Positions 47,885 to 57,852 of a DNA stretch of 64,000 bases are shown here, piece by piece. Numbering within the stretch: the stretch's first letter is position 1; each line of letters opens with the position of its first letter. The notes under the pieces were generated by a model, which did not search any database, was not told the DNA's origin, and worked only from the letters and a program-made list of their open reading frames with translations. A program made the translations under genes and the position numbers. This stretch comes from Gemmatimonadota bacterium (GTDB lineage Bacteria > JAAXHH01): the NCBI GenBank assembly GCA_026706345.1, contig JAPOYX010000081.1:1-64000 (forward strand), in the 5' to 3' direction.

Positions 47885-48187
47885 CTACCAGCGCAGGGAC
47901 CGGACCTCGTCAATGTTGACCGTTCCGCGATTGCGGAACAGCAGGATCACCAGGGCGAGGCCGATCGCCACCTCGGCGGCCGCCACCGTAATCACCAGGA
48001 ACACGTAGATGTGACCGTCGGCCATGCCGAACTGCCGGGCGAAGGCCACGAAGGACAGATTCGCCCCGTTGAGCATCAATTCTATGCTCATGAGCACGAT
48101 AATGGCGTTTCGCCGGACCAGCACGCCGGTCGCGCCCACCAGGAAGAGCACCGCGCTCAGAATCAGATAGTAGGAAATCGGGATCAT
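47885..48187 (-). CDS. nuoK: NADH-quinone oxidoreductase subunit K
   Basis: A 100-residue, three-helix membrane subunit. [21 protein letters not shown] is the NuoK signature with its proton-relay glutamate. It lies 29 bp after nuoJ. Confidence 0.96.
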   Translation of the reverse strand: MIPISYYLILSAVLFLVGATGVLVRRNAIIVLMSIELMLNGANLSFVAFARQFGMADGHIYVFLVITVAAAEVAIGLALVILLFRNRGTVNIDEVRSLRW

Positions 48188-48216
48188 GAATTGATCGGTT
48201 CCATCACAGCCAGCGT

Positions 48217-48732
48217 TTATTCGCCCACGGAAACCGTGCCCTTGCGGGTCAGCACCACCGCCCCCACGATGGCGATCAGCAGGAGGACGGCCGCAATCTC
48301 CACGGGCAGCAGGTACTTCGTGAAAAGCAAAGACCCGATCTGTTCCACTTCGCCGTATCCGGCCTGGCCCCCGTCCGCCGGCGAAGCCGTTCCGCCGCCC
48401 GCGTAAGACATCACCATGGCCGCCACGGGAAGGAACAGGAGCGCGGCCAGGATGACGGCCAGCGGTTTCTGGATCCGGAACGTCCCGCCTTCCTCGCGAC
48501 TCAGGTTCAGCAGCATGATGACGAAGAGGAACAGGACCATGATGGCGCCGGCGTACACGACGATCTGGATGATCGCGACGAACTGGGCATCCAGCATCAG
48601 GTACAGGCCGGCAATGGAGATCATGACCATGATGAGCAACAGCACGCAGTAGATCGGGTTGCGCTGCAGGATCATCGCCACGCTGCTCACCACGGCTACG
48701 ATGGCGAAAAAAAGGAAGAAGTAGAGTTCCAT
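48217..48732 (-). CDS. nuoJ: NADH-quinone oxidoreductase subunit J
   Basis: A 171-residue membrane subunit with four to five helices; [20 protein letters not shown] is the family motif. It lies 30 bp after nuoI. Confidence 0.95.
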   Translation of the reverse strand: MELYFFLFFAIVAVVSSVAMILQRNPIYCVLLLIMVMISIAGLYLMLDAQFVAIIQIVVYAGAIMVLFLFVIMLLNLSREEGGTFRIQKPLAVILAALLFLPVAAMVMSYAGGGTASPADGGQAGYGEVEQIGSLLFTKYLLPVEIAAVLLLIAIVGAVVLTRKGTVSVGE

Positions 48733-48762
48733 AGTATTCGTCGGGGCACGGACCCCGGCCTT

Positions 48763-49332
48763 TCAGTGGCCGCCCGGTCCCCCGGGACTGGAAAGCTGAT
48801 CTCCCCTGGGGCGTGTAAAGGGCTTCCGGTTTTTTCGAAGGACCTGGCCCAGCGTGCCTTCCTGGTCCCGTGTGTCATCATAGTTTTTCAGCAAGCGCTC
48901 ACGGTCCCAGATCATCTCTTCCCGCGTCGTGGCCACGAGATCGATGTCGTCCGTCATGTCGATGGCGTCCTCGGGACAGGCCTCTACGCACATGCCGCAG
49001 AATATGCACCGGAGCATGTCGATCTGGAAGGTGCGGGGAATCTTCTCCCGGTCGCTCCACTCGGTTTCCATGCCTTCTATGGTGATGCAGTCGGCGGGAC
49101 AGGCCACGGCGCACATTTCGCACGCCACGCACTTGATCCGGTCCTGGTCGTCCTTGTTGAGCCGATGGGCGCCGCGGTAGCCGGGCGGCAGGATCTTCTG
49201 CACCTCCGGGTACTGCATCGTAATCTTCTTCCTGAAGAGGTGCGCGAGGGTCAGGAGCATGCCCTTGATCACCGCCGGCAGGTACAGCCTTTCCGACAGG
49301 GTCATCTTGCGCGCTTCAACGACGATTGCCAT
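48763..49332 (-). CDS. nuoI: NADH-quinone oxidoreductase subunit I
   Basis: A 189-residue peripheral subunit. Two ferredoxin motifs, [12 protein letters not shown] and [12 protein letters not shown], bind the N6a and N6b [4Fe-4S] clusters that relay electrons to N2. It lies 16 bp after nuoH. Confidence 0.96.
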   Translation of the reverse strand: MAIVVEARKMTLSERLYLPAVIKGMLLTLAHLFRKKITMQYPEVQKILPPGYRGAHRLNKDDQDRIKCVACEMCAVACPADCITIEGMETEWSDREKIPRTFQIDMLRCIFCGMCVEACPEDAIDMTDDIDLVATTREEMIWDRERLLKNYDDTRDQEGTLGQVLRKNRKPFTRPRGDQLSSPGGPGGH

Positions 49333-49348
49333 GGATCACACTCCCGTA

Positions 49349-50407
49349 TCAGACCAGCATCCAGATACCGGTGATTACGACGTTCAACAGGGCCAGCGGC
49401 AGCAGCACCTTCCATCCGATCGCCATCAGCTGGTCGTACCGGAACCGGGGCAGCGACCACCTCACCCAGATATAGACAAAAAGGAAGAAACCCGTCTTGA
49501 GCAGGAATCCCGCCACCTGGTACAGCGTCACCAGGCCAGACCCGACCTGGTCCTCGAAGGGCATGTGCCATCCGCCGAAGAAGAGGGTCGCCATCAGGGC
49601 GGAGGCCGCGATCATGCTGGCGTATTCCGAGATCATGAACATGGAGAAACGCATGCTGCTGTATTCCGTGTGGTAGCCGCCGACGAGTTCCTGCTCGCAT
49701 TCGACCAGGTCGAAAGGCAGGCGGTTGTTTTCGGCGAAGGCCGCGATAACGAAGATCACGAAGGCCAGCGGCTGGCGGAAGATGAACCAGTCGAGGAACC
49801 CGTCCTGCGCCGCGACGATCTGGCTCATCTGCAGCGATCCCGTGAGCATGAGGATGCCGACGATCGACAGGCCCAGCGAGAGCTCGTAGCTGATCATCTG
49901 CGCCGACGACCGTATCCCGCCCAGCAGGGTGAACTTGTTGTTGGCGCTCCACCCGCCCAGGGCGATCCCGTACACGGCTATGGAGGTCATGCCCAGGACA
50001 TACAGGATCCCGACGTTCAGATCGATGATCTGCAGCGTGGTCGTGGTTTCCTGGATCTGCAGGCCGAAGAGATCGAAAGCCGGAATGGTCACTTCGCCGC
50101 CCGCGGGAATCACCGCGAAGATCAGCAGGGCGGGAACGAGGATAAGGGCCGGAGCGATGGCGAAGAGGATACGATCGGCGTTTGCCGGTATGAACTCTTC
50201 CTTCCACATGAACTTGATGCCGTCGGCCAGCGGCTGCAGCAGACCCATGGGACCGACGCGATTGGGGCCGAGCCGGTCCTGGATCAGGGCACTCACCCGG
50301 CGTTCCATGAAGGTGAGGTAGGCAACGGTTGTGAACACCACCACCAGCAGAATGCCGATTTTGACCAGGGCGATGGCACCTTCCAGGATTATGGGGTCCA
50401 CGACCAA
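49349..50407 (-). CDS. nuoH: NADH-quinone oxidoreductase subunit H
   Basis: A 352-residue membrane subunit with eight helices. MERRVSALIQDRLGPNRVGP and GYHTEYSSMRF are the conserved NuoH loops next to the quinone chamber. It lies 4 bp after nuoG. Confidence 0.96.
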   Translation of the reverse strand: MVVDPIILEGAIALVKIGILLVVVFTTVAYLTFMERRVSALIQDRLGPNRVGPMGLLQPLADGIKFMWKEEFIPANADRILFAIAPALILVPALLIFAVIPAGGEVTIPAFDLFGLQIQETTTTLQIIDLNVGILYVLGMTSIAVYGIALGGWSANNKFTLLGGIRSSAQMISYELSLGLSIVGILMLTGSLQMSQIVAAQDGFLDWFIFRQPLAFVIFVIAAFAENNRLPFDLVECEQELVGGYHTEYSSMRFSMFMISEYASMIAASALMATLFFGGWHMPFEDQVGSGLVTLYQVAGFLLKTGFFLFVYIWVRWSLPRFRYDQLMAIGWKVLLPLALLNVVITGIWMLV

Positions 50408-50411
50408 TCCA

Positions 50412-52022
50412 CTAACCTCCCGCTGCCTCGGACGGTTCTTCGCCGCCCTTCATGGCGCCCTGATCGCCGATCAGGTCATAGGTGAGTCCCGTGTATCCTT
50501 CCACGCGGCCGGCGATTTCCTCCAGGATTTCTGCGGGCTCCGTCCCACCCAGGTCGGCTCCCATGCGCTGTCCCACATACCTGAGTATCGCGCCGTCCTC
50601 GCGCGCGCCGCCGGGCGGTGGAAAGGTGGGGTTCAGCCGCTGCACGCGGCCCTTCGCATTGGTCATGGTACCGTTCTTCTCGAAGGGAGTCGTCCCGGGG
50701 AAGACCACGTCGGCCAGGTCGGCGAGGTCGGAGCGATGCATGTCGTGCACCACCAGAAATTCGAGCTTGCGGAAGGCCTCCGCCACCTCCGGCGACAGGG
50801 TCTGGCCGATATCTCCGCCCAGCACGTAGAGCCCCTGTATTGTCCCGTCGCCGATACCCTGCAGGAGGTCGTCCAGCGAGTCGGCGCCCAGCATGTCACT
50901 CGCGCCCCGGGTGTTGGGCGTCCTGTCCGCGTCGATGTGGAATCCGCTTTTCGACGTCCACGCTTCTCCATCGGGCTTGCGGGCGAGGCCGGTCCGAGGC
51001 GATCCGAAGGCCTCTGCGCCCAGTTTGCACAGCAGGTAGTTCTCCTCGTTGGTCGCCATGGACGATCCGACCACCCCCATGGCGGAATCCCCTTCACCGT
51101 CCAGGACGGCCCGGATGCCGCTGATGGCCGCGTCCATGGCATCGGGCCACGTGGCCTGCACGAGTTCACCGTCCACCCGCATCAGCGGCGCCGTCAGCCG
51201 GTCCGCGTCCTGCCAGCCGTGGTAGCAGAACCGCCCTTCGTCGCACATCCAGTACCCGTTTACCGCCTCGTTGTGCCGGGGCTTGGTACGGTAGATCTTC
51301 TGGTGCAGGACTTCCAGCGTGGTGTTGCACCCCGTGGCGCATCCCGGGCACACGGTGTCCACCTTTTCATAATGCCAGATGCGGGGCTTGTAGAGGAAAT
51401 CCTTGGTGACCAGGGCGCCCACGGGACAGATGTCCGCCACGTTCGCTGACATCTTGTTGTCCAGGGGAAGGCCTTCGAAGGTCGCGATCTCGGACTTGCT
51501 TCCCATCTGGACGACGCCCAGTTCCGACGTTCCCGAGATCTCGTCGCAGAAACGGGTGCAGCGCTGGCACAGGATGCAGCGCGTCGTGTACAGCGTGATG
51601 TGCGGACCGAGGTCCTTCTTCGGCGGGACGCGCTTGGTCTCGACGAACCGGCTGTGGCCGCGGCCGTGGTCGAAGGAATGGTCCTGCAGCTTGCACTCCC
51701 CAGCCTGGTCGCACCAGGGGCAGTCCAGGGGGTGGTTGATGAGCAGGAACTCCATGATTCCCTTGCGGTTGTCCAGTACCGCCGGGGAATTGAACCGGAA
51801 GTTCATCCCGTCCTTGATCCGTATCGTGCACGAGGTGACGATGCCGAACTGTCCGGGCCGGATCTCCATCTCGGTGAGGCACATCCGGCAGTTTCCGTCC
51901 GGCGCCAGGCCCGGGTGATAGCAGAAATGGGGGATGTCGATGCCCAGGTCCGCCGCGGCGTCGATCAGGTTGCGCCCCTCTTCCACGGTGTACTGCTGTT
52001 CGTCTATGGTAATGGTCGCCAT
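50412..52022 (-). CDS. nuoG: NADH-quinone oxidoreductase subunit G
   Basis: A 536-residue subunit: N-terminal [2Fe-2S] (CYHPGLAPDGNCRMC), [4Fe-4S] region CPWCDQAGECKLQDH, CILCQRCTRFC, then molybdopterin-type CPGCATGC. It is much shorter than the E. coli NuoG (about 900 residues) because the molybdopterin-like part is reduced. The start at 52022 (MATITI) is preferred over ATG 10 codons upstream, which overlaps nuoF. Confidence 0.94.
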   Translation of the reverse strand: MATITIDEQQYTVEEGRNLIDAAADLGIDIPHFCYHPGLAPDGNCRMCLTEMEIRPGQFGIVTSCTIRIKDGMNFRFNSPAVLDNRKGIMEFLLINHPLDCPWCDQAGECKLQDHSFDHGRGHSRFVETKRVPPKKDLGPHITLYTTRCILCQRCTRFCDEISGTSELGVVQMGSKSEIATFEGLPLDNKMSANVADICPVGALVTKDFLYKPRIWHYEKVDTVCPGCATGCNTTLEVLHQKIYRTKPRHNEAVNGYWMCDEGRFCYHGWQDADRLTAPLMRVDGELVQATWPDAMDAAISGIRAVLDGEGDSAMGVVGSSMATNEENYLLCKLGAEAFGSPRTGLARKPDGEAWTSKSGFHIDADRTPNTRGASDMLGADSLDDLLQGIGDGTIQGLYVLGGDIGQTLSPEVAEAFRKLEFLVVHDMHRSDLADLADVVFPGTTPFEKNGTMTNAKGRVQRLNPTFPPPGGAREDGAILRYVGQRMGADLGGTEPAEILEEIAGRVEGYTGLTYDLIGDQGAMKGGEEPSEAAGG

Positions 52023-52029
52023 GAGGATC

Positions 52030-53406
52030 TCATCCAGCCGCGTCGGCTTCATCTGTCTTTAGACGGAAATTGCCGGGCAAGGGAGGTATGTGTTCATACT
52101 GGCCGGGCCGCAGGTACGATTCCTCCACGGGCAGGACGACCAGTTCTTTCCGTTCGATGCAGGCCCTGAATTCGGGCCAGTACTTGACGAGTATCGTGCG
52201 TACAGGCCAGACGCCCGGCGCCTGTCCGAATACGCAGACGGTGTGGCCGTGTATCTGCTTGCAGATATCGAGCAGCAGGTCCAGGTCCTCTTCGCGGCCC
52301 TGTCCGTTGCGGATCCGCCGCAGGATGTCGTTCATCCAGGGCACCCCTTCGCGGCAGGGCGTGCATTGGCCGCAGGACTCGTGGGCGGCGAAGGACGACG
52401 CGTTGAGCAGGGCGTCCACCATGCTGGTGGTCTCGTCCATCACGATGATGCCGCCGGTGCCGCCCATGGACCCCAGCTTGCCCAGGGCGCCGAATCCCAT
52501 GGGCGTGTCGATTTCCTCCGGCGTCAGGATCGGCGCCGAGATACCGCCCGGAATGACGCCTTTCAGCCGGTTGTCGTCCCGGATGCCGCCGGCCGCGTCG
52601 TAGATCAGTTCCCGCAGCGTGACATCGGAATCGTACTCGTAGATACCGGGGTTCTTCACGTGGCCGCACAGGCCGAAGAGCCGCGGCCCGGTGGTATCCT
52701 CCTCCGTGCCGATGGCCTTGTAGGCCTCCGCGCCCATTTCGACGATGGTCGTGATCTGGGCCATGGTTTCTACGTTGTTGACGATCGTGGGCTGGCCCCA
52801 GAGACCGATGGCGGCGGGGAAATACGGCGGCTTCAGCCGGGGGTAGGGGCGGTTGCCCTCGAGGGATTCGATCAGTCCCGTCTCTTCGCCGCAGATGTAG
52901 GCTCCGGCTCCGGGATGGACGTAAAGTTCCAGGTCGAAGCCCGTATCGAGTATGTTGGCACCGAGAAAGCCGTTCTTGCGGGCGTCCTCGAGGGCGGCTT
53001 CCATCTGGTCGATGATCTGGAAGAACTCGCCCCGGATATAGACGTAGCCCAGGTTGATCCCCAGGGCGTAGCTGGTGATGATCATGCCTTCGATGATCTG
53101 GTGGGGCTTCGATTCCAGCAAGAGCCGGTCCTTGAAGCTGCCCGGTTCGCTTTCGTCGGCGTTGGCGCACAGGTAGCGGGGATAGCGATCGGCGCACAGG
53201 TTCCATTTCATCCCCGTCGAGAACCCGGCCCCGCCGCGGCCCTTGATGCCCGAGGCGTTGATCTCCTCGATCAACTCGGCCTGGCTCATGGCCGTGAGCG
53301 CCTTCCGTACCACGCCGTAACCGCCGCCGGCCATGTAGGCGTCGATGTCGCCGGGGTCGGCGCCCGCCGGGATCGGTGCCGTCAGGATTTCGAGCTTTGC
53401 GGCCAT
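52030..53406 (-). CDS. nuoF: NADH-quinone oxidoreductase subunit F
   Basis: A 458-residue flavoprotein. GRGGAGFSTGMKW is the FMN-binding loop, CGEETGLIESLEGNRPYPR binds NADH, and ESCGQCTPCREG holds the N3 [4Fe-4S] cluster. The start at 53406 (MAAKLE) is 4 bp after nuoE. Confidence 0.96.
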   Translation of the reverse strand: MAAKLEILTAPIPAGADPGDIDAYMAGGGYGVVRKALTAMSQAELIEEINASGIKGRGGAGFSTGMKWNLCADRYPRYLCANADESEPGSFKDRLLLESKPHQIIEGMIITSYALGINLGYVYIRGEFFQIIDQMEAALEDARKNGFLGANILDTGFDLELYVHPGAGAYICGEETGLIESLEGNRPYPRLKPPYFPAAIGLWGQPTIVNNVETMAQITTIVEMGAEAYKAIGTEEDTTGPRLFGLCGHVKNPGIYEYDSDVTLRELIYDAAGGIRDDNRLKGVIPGGISAPILTPEEIDTPMGFGALGKLGSMGGTGGIIVMDETTSMVDALLNASSFAAHESCGQCTPCREGVPWMNDILRRIRNGQGREEDLDLLLDICKQIHGHTVCVFGQAPGVWPVRTILVKYWPEFRACIERKELVVLPVEESYLRPGQYEHIPPLPGNFRLKTDEADAAG

Positions 53407-53410
53407 TACG

Positions 53411-53902
53411 CTATCTCTCTCCCAGACCTTCGAGTATCTCGTCGACCTTATCCGTGGTGAGATGGGTGTGCAGACGGCGGTTGACCAGGAGCACCGGGCC
53501 CCGGTCGCAGGCCGCGAGGCACTCCGACTTCCGCAGGGTGAATCGGCCATCCGCCGTGGTTTCCCCGAGCCCGACGCCGAGCTTTTCCGACAGGTGATCG
53601 AAAATGCCCGCGCAGCCGGTCAGCGCGCAGGGAAGCGTGTGGCAGACCGCCAGGATGTGCTCGCCCACGGGTTCCTTGTTGAACATGGGATAGAACGTCG
53701 CGATCTCCGCGACCTTGACGGGCGAGCAGCCGATCAGCCTTGCCACGCAGGCCATGGCCTCGGGCGAGATGTATCCCCACTCTTCCTGCGCGAGATGCAG
53801 GAGCGGCACGACGGCCGATTTCCTGTATTCTTCGGGGTATCGGCCCAGGATCTTCTCGGCGCGCTCCCGTGCCGCGTCCGTAAACTCAAGCGGTGTCGCC
53901 AA
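53411..53902 (-). CDS. nuoE: NADH-quinone oxidoreductase subunit E
   Basis: A 163-residue thioredoxin-like subunit with the [2Fe-2S] N1a ligands: CHTLPC and CLAACD. Its stop is 4 bp before the nuoF start, and it begins 1 bp after nuoD. Confidence 0.96.
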   Translation of the reverse strand: MATPLEFTDAARERAEKILGRYPEEYRKSAVVPLLHLAQEEWGYISPEAMACVARLIGCSPVKVAEIATFYPMFNKEPVGEHILAVCHTLPCALTGCAGIFDHLSEKLGVGLGETTADGRFTLRKSECLAACDRGPVLLVNRRLHTHLTTDKVDEILEGLGER

Positions 53903-53903
53903 T

Positions 53904-55166
53904 CTAGCGGTCCAGTTCTCCGGCGATGACGTTCAGGCTGCCCAGTACCGCCACCACGTCCGATAGCATATGCCCCCTGATCAACATGGGGAACATCGAA
54001 AAGTTCACGAACGACGGCGGACGCACCCGGATCCGGTAGGGTTCCCGGCTGCCGTCGCTGACGATGAAAAACCCGAGTTCTCCGTTCGGCGCCTCGGTGG
54101 CGGCGTATACCTCGCCCACCGGCGGCGTCGGCCCGTGTCCTTCCATGGTCATCTTGAAATGGTAGATCAGCGATTCCATGGATTCGTACACTTCCGATTT
54201 CTCGGGCAATACGGCGTGCTCCTCCTCGGCGTTCACGGATCCCGCAGGCAGGTCCTCCACGGCCTGACGGATGATCTTCGCACTCTGCCTGATCTCCTCC
54301 ATCCGCACGAGATAGCGGTCGTACACGTCCCCGTTGCGGCCGATGGGGAGGTCGAAATCGTAGGCTTCGTACCCGAGGTACGGCTCGTTCTTCCGGATGT
54401 CCCATTCGACGCCGGACGCCCTGAGCACCGGTCCCGTGGCGCCCCAGGCCACGGCGTCTTCCGGGGAAAGGACGCCCACGCCTTCGGTCCGGTCGCGCCA
54501 GATGCGGTTGTGCGTCAGGAGCCGGTCGATTTCCGCGGTGGCCCGCAGGGTTTCGTCCACGGACTCCCGCGCCATTTCCGCGAAGTTTTCGGGTACGTCA
54601 CGCAGGAGCCCGCCCACGCGCGTATAGCTGGTGGTGAGCCGGGTGCCGCATACCGCTTCGAACAGGTCGTACAGCACTTCCCGCGCCCGGAATCCGTAAA
54701 GGAAGGCGGTGAAAGCCCCGATATCGAGAGCGGCCGTACCGACGCAAAGCAGGTGGTCGGCGAGGCGGGAAAGTTCGGCCAGGGCGACCCTTACCACACG
54801 ACAGCGCGGCGTGATTTCGATGTTCATCAGCTTCTCGACCGCGTGGGTGTATCCGATGTTGTTGCAGAGGGGGGACAGGTAATTCATCCGGTCGGTCAGG
54901 GTCACGAACTGGTTGTAGCTCCGGTACTCGCCCAGTTTCTCAAAGCCGGTGTGCAGGTAGCCCAGGTGCGGCGTGGCGCCCGCGACTTTTTCCCCGTCCA
55001 GTTCAAGCACCATGTGCAGCGTCCCGTGGGTCGCCGGGTGCTGGGGACCGAAATTGAGGATCATGTGCTCGGAGGGCATGTCGGGCGTGCGCTCGAAGGT
55101 CACCCGTTCGTTCCGGATTTCCTCGAGGTCCGCCTCGGAGAGCTTGTCGATCGGCGTGGCATTCAC
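53904..55166 (-). CDS. nuoD: NADH-quinone oxidoreductase subunit D
   Basis: A 420-residue subunit that forms the quinone pocket with NuoB. LNFGPQHPATHGTLHMVLELDGE is the family start, and the C-terminal half has the conserved GELGFFIVSDGSREPYRIRVRPPSF. I place the start at GTG 55166, preceded by GGAAG; ATG at 55232 would add a 22-residue head made of degenerate 9-bp repeat sequence. Confidence 0.92.
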   Translation of the reverse strand: MNATPIDKLSEADLEEIRNERVTFERTPDMPSEHMILNFGPQHPATHGTLHMVLELDGEKVAGATPHLGYLHTGFEKLGEYRSYNQFVTLTDRMNYLSPLCNNIGYTHAVEKLMNIEITPRCRVVRVALAELSRLADHLLCVGTAALDIGAFTAFLYGFRAREVLYDLFEAVCGTRLTTSYTRVGGLLRDVPENFAEMARESVDETLRATAEIDRLLTHNRIWRDRTEGVGVLSPEDAVAWGATGPVLRASGVEWDIRKNEPYLGYEAYDFDLPIGRNGDVYDRYLVRMEEIRQSAKIIRQAVEDLPAGSVNAEEEHAVLPEKSEVYESMESLIYHFKMTMEGHGPTPPVGEVYAATEAPNGELGFFIVSDGSREPYRIRVRPPSFVNFSMFPMLIRGHMLSDVVAVLGSLNVIAGELDR

Positions 55167-55184
55167 GGTACGTGCTTCCAATGA

Positions 55185-55229
55185 CCGGTCCGTCCGATCC
55201 GCCCGGGATGGGCGGTCCAGGCAGTCCGG
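55185..55229. repeat. Degenerate 9-bp repeat array at the nuoC-nuoD junction
   Basis: Five consecutive 9-mers (CCGGTCCGT, CCGATCCGC, CCGGGATGG, GCGGTCCAG, GCAGTCCGG) in unbroken phase, similar to the other arrays. Confidence 0.6.
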
Positions 55230-55253
55230 CATAACCGGGGTAAACAGTGAGCG

Positions 55254-55790
55254 CTAGAAAACGAAGTTGTCTCTCTCCCCCCTGCCATGGAGGGGATAGT
55301 CCTTCCGCAAGGGATAGGAACCGAAATCATCGGGCATCAGGATTCGGCGCAGGTCGGGATGGCCTTCGAAGACGATCCCATACATATCGTACGCCTCCCG
55401 CTCCAGCCAGTTGGCGCCCGGCCAGACGGATACCACCGACTGGATCCGGGGATCCGCTTCCGGCACGGGAACGCTGACGCTGAAACGGCGGTTATGTTTG
55501 TAGGAATAGAGCTGGTAAACCACGGCGAACCGGATGGCCTCGTCGAGCCGCAGACGGTCCACGACGGTCACGTCGACGAGATAATCGAAGGATAGTTCCG
55601 GATCGTCTCTCAGGAAGATCATGAACGGAAGAAGCGTATCCCGCTCCGCGACGACGCTTTCGCAACCCACCGCGTTGCCGCTGCGGACCGACGCGTCGCC
55701 GAACCGGGCCCGGATGCGCATCGCGACTGCGCCCGGGTCTGATTCGGGCCGGCCAACGCCTTCGGTCTGGAGTTCCTCCTGGTTATCCAC
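55254..55790 (-). CDS. nuoC: NADH-quinone oxidoreductase subunit C
   Basis: A 178-residue subunit with WLEREAYDMYGIVFEGHPDLRRIL, the standard NuoC signature, ending PLHGRGERDNFVF. It lies 13 bp after pyrE. Confidence 0.95.
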   Translation of the reverse strand: MDNQEELQTEGVGRPESDPGAVAMRIRARFGDASVRSGNAVGCESVVAERDTLLPFMIFLRDDPELSFDYLVDVTVVDRLRLDEAIRFAVVYQLYSYKHNRRFSVSVPVPEADPRIQSVVSVWPGANWLEREAYDMYGIVFEGHPDLRRILMPDDFGSYPLRKDYPLHGRGERDNFVF

Positions 55791-55803
55791 GTTCGTCCCC
55801 TTT

Positions 55804-56445
55804 TTATTCGAACCCCATCTTGCTGCCCCAGCCCCGCGGATCCGCCTGCCAGTCCATGGCGATATTCCGGTCGTCGTCCGAAAGCTCGCCCCGTTCGCTC
55901 ATCACGTCCAGAATGGTCACGAAGTCCGCCATGCTCCATTTCGGCAGACCCGCGTTCTGAAATCCCTCCGCGGCGGCGGGAAGGCCATACTCGAATATGG
56001 TGGCCACGCCGATCACTTCCACGTTGAATTTGACCGCGTCTTCGGCGGCCTTCAGGACGCCCCCGCCCGTAGTGACGAGGTCTTCGGTGAACAGCACCTT
56101 CTGGCCCGGAACCAGCGTGCCCTCGATCCGATGCTCCTTGCCGTACCCCTTCTGGCCCGAACGCGCGTAGACCATCGGCAGGTCCAGCCGGTCGGAAACC
56201 CAGGCCGCGAAGGGAATGGCGGCGGTGGCGGTTCCCGCGATGACATCCGGAGGCGTATCGAGCGCGTCGATGATCTCGAGAAAGGCGTCGATAACCACCT
56301 TGCGCTCTTCCAGGCAGGAAATGATCAGCCGGTTGTCGCAGTATATCGGCGAGATGATACCGGAACTATAATGGTAGGGCGCTTCGACGTTGATGGTGAC
56401 GGCTTTGATCTCGAGCAAGAGCTCTGCGATGGCTTTTCTGTTCAT
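55804..56445 (-). CDS. pyrE: Orotate phosphoribosyltransferase
   Basis: A 213-residue PRPP-dependent enzyme that converts orotate to OMP. VLFTEDLVTTGGGV is the PRPP-binding motif; YARSGQKGYGKEHRIEG is the substrate loop. Its ATG overlaps the nuoB stop (TAATG), and nuoC starts 13 bp after its stop, so it is fully embedded in the nuo operon. PyrE and complex I are linked through the quinone pool used by dihydroorotate dehydrogenase in many bacteria. Confidence 0.92.
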   Translation of the reverse strand: MNRKAIAELLLEIKAVTINVEAPYHYSSGIISPIYCDNRLIISCLEERKVVIDAFLEIIDALDTPPDVIAGTATAAIPFAAWVSDRLDLPMVYARSGQKGYGKEHRIEGTLVPGQKVLFTEDLVTTGGGVLKAAEDAVKFNVEVIGVATIFEYGLPAAAEGFQNAGLPKWSMADFVTILDVMSERGELSDDDRNIAMDWQADPRGWGSKMGFE

Positions 56446-56915
56446 TAGTTCGCTTTAGCCTGGGCGACTTTCTCCTGGATCTTCATCAACGCCTGGATGA
56501 CGTTCTCGGGTCTGGGCGGACAGCCGGGTATATACACGTCCACCGGGATGTACTGGTCCACGCCCTGGACCAGCGTATAGGTATTGAACACGCCGCCGGA
56601 GGAGGCGCAGGCCCCCATGGAGATGACCCACTTGGGCTCTGGCATCTGGTCATAGATCTTCTTCAGCACGGGCATCATCTTGATGGATACCCGCCCTGAA
56701 ACGATCAGCAGATCGGACTGGCGGGGGGAAAACCGGATGGCTTCGGCTCCGAAGCGGGCCAGGTCGAACCGGGAAGCCAGGGTCGCCATGAGCTCAATGG
56801 CGCAGCACGCGGTGCCGAAGGGCATGGGCCAGAGGGAGTTCTTACGGGCCCAGCCGACCATCTCGTCGACCTTGGTGGTCATGACGTTTTCCTGTAACTG
56901 GTCTTCTAATCCCAT
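56445..56915 (-). CDS. nuoB: NADH-quinone oxidoreductase subunit B
   Basis: A 156-residue subunit carrying the N2 [4Fe-4S] cluster. [11 protein letters not shown] (adjacent cysteines), GACASSGG and IPGCPPRPE give the ligands. It overlaps nuoA by 10 bp and pyrE by 3 bp. Confidence 0.96.
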   Translation of the reverse strand: MGLEDQLQENVMTTKVDEMVGWARKNSLWPMPFGTACCAIELMATLASRFDLARFGAEAIRFSPRQSDLLIVSGRVSIKMMPVLKKIYDQMPEPKWVISMGACASSGGVFNTYTLVQGVDQYIPVDVYIPGCPPRPENVIQALMKIQEKVAQAKAN

Positions 56916-57256
56916 TCAAGGGCTCCCCGTTTCCATTCGTATAGGAATCCGATGACGAGCAGGAGGAAGAACACGCCCATGGCCGCGGCGCCGTATAACT
57001 GAAGATCGCTATAAACCACGGCCCATGGGTAGAGGTAAATGATCTCCACGTCGAAAAGGATGAAAAGTATGGCGATCAGGTAGAACTTGACGGAGAAGTT
57101 CTTTCGCGCGGAATCCTTGATCGGAACGCCGCATTCGTAAGACGCTAGCTTGGATGCACTGGTTTTTTTTCTGCCGATGAAAGAGGAAAGGGTAACGATT
57201 ACGGCCGCCACGAGGAGGACGAGGACGACGAGCAGGATAAGGGGAAGGTAGGACAT
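56906..57256 (-). CDS. nuoA: NADH-quinone oxidoreductase subunit A
   Basis: A 116-residue subunit with three helices. [36 protein letters not shown]-type sequence (the conserved ECG loop and FDVE) is the family pattern. First gene of the operon. Confidence 0.95.
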   Translation of the reverse strand: MSYLPLILLVVLVLLVAAVIVTLSSFIGRKKTSASKLASYECGVPIKDSARKNFSVKFYLIAILFILFDVEIIYLYPWAVVYSDLQLYGAAAMGVFFLLLVIGFLYEWKRGALEWD

Positions 57257-57338
57257 TGAACCGAATTACTGGATGTACGGAAAGATCGGTCGACGAAACG
57301 CAACTTCCTGGGTACATCTATCCTTGAACTCGCCGATC

Positions 57339-57366
57339 AAGATAAACCGCCGGGGGAAGTTGTCAA
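57339..57366 (-). promoter_or_regulatory. Predicted promoter of the nuo operon
   Basis: TTGACA (57366-57361) then TATCTT (57344-57339), 16-bp spacer, minus strand, about 80 bp upstream of nuoA. No operator was found. Confidence 0.5.
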
Positions 57367-57474
57367 GGACTAATCGATTTTATCTTTGAGCGTCCCTTCA
57401 GGAGTCTCTAAGTCGTTGCTTCTCCGAGATACGCCATGCATGAGATGTCGGGAAATCGGCCATCGCGAACGTGG

Positions 57475-57852
57475 TCAGGAACGGAAGATCTTCAGATTGA
57501 GATCGTTGATTTCCCGATAATGTTTTCTATTGGCCGCGCAGAGGGTCAAATGATGTTCGACTGCGGTTGCCGCAATCAGGGCGTCGGCCAGGTACAGCGC
57601 CGTCTTGAGCGTGTATTCTTCCATATAGACGGACGCTCTGTGTCCGATGTTTTCTGTGAGAGGCAGAGTCTGAAAGGCGAGATCATTGAGGAGATTCTTT
57701 ATTTTCTTCATTTCCTGCCGATTTCTGACACCCTGGATGAACTCCGTGTAGGTAACCATTGATATCCGGCGGTCATCAGCAGCTTCGACAAGTTGCGCGG
57801 CCCCTTCGTGTCCCCTGAAAACCCAAATCAACACATCGGTATCAAAAATCAT
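57475..57852 (-). CDS. vapC: VapC-type PIN-domain ribonuclease toxin
   Basis: A 125-residue PIN protein. Conserved acidic residues are D4 (FDTDVLIW), E37 (YTEFIQG) and D90 region (YLADALIAATA), with LCAANRKHY as the fourth motif. PIN toxins cut tRNA or rRNA when released from their antitoxin. It overlaps the upstream antitoxin gene by 11 bp, typical of coupled toxin-antitoxin modules. Confidence 0.88.
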   Translation of the reverse strand: MIFDTDVLIWVFRGHEGAAQLVEAADDRRISMVTYTEFIQGVRNRQEMKKIKNLLNDLAFQTLPLTENIGHRASVYMEEYTLKTALYLADALIAATAVEHHLTLCAANRKHYREINDLNLKIFRS

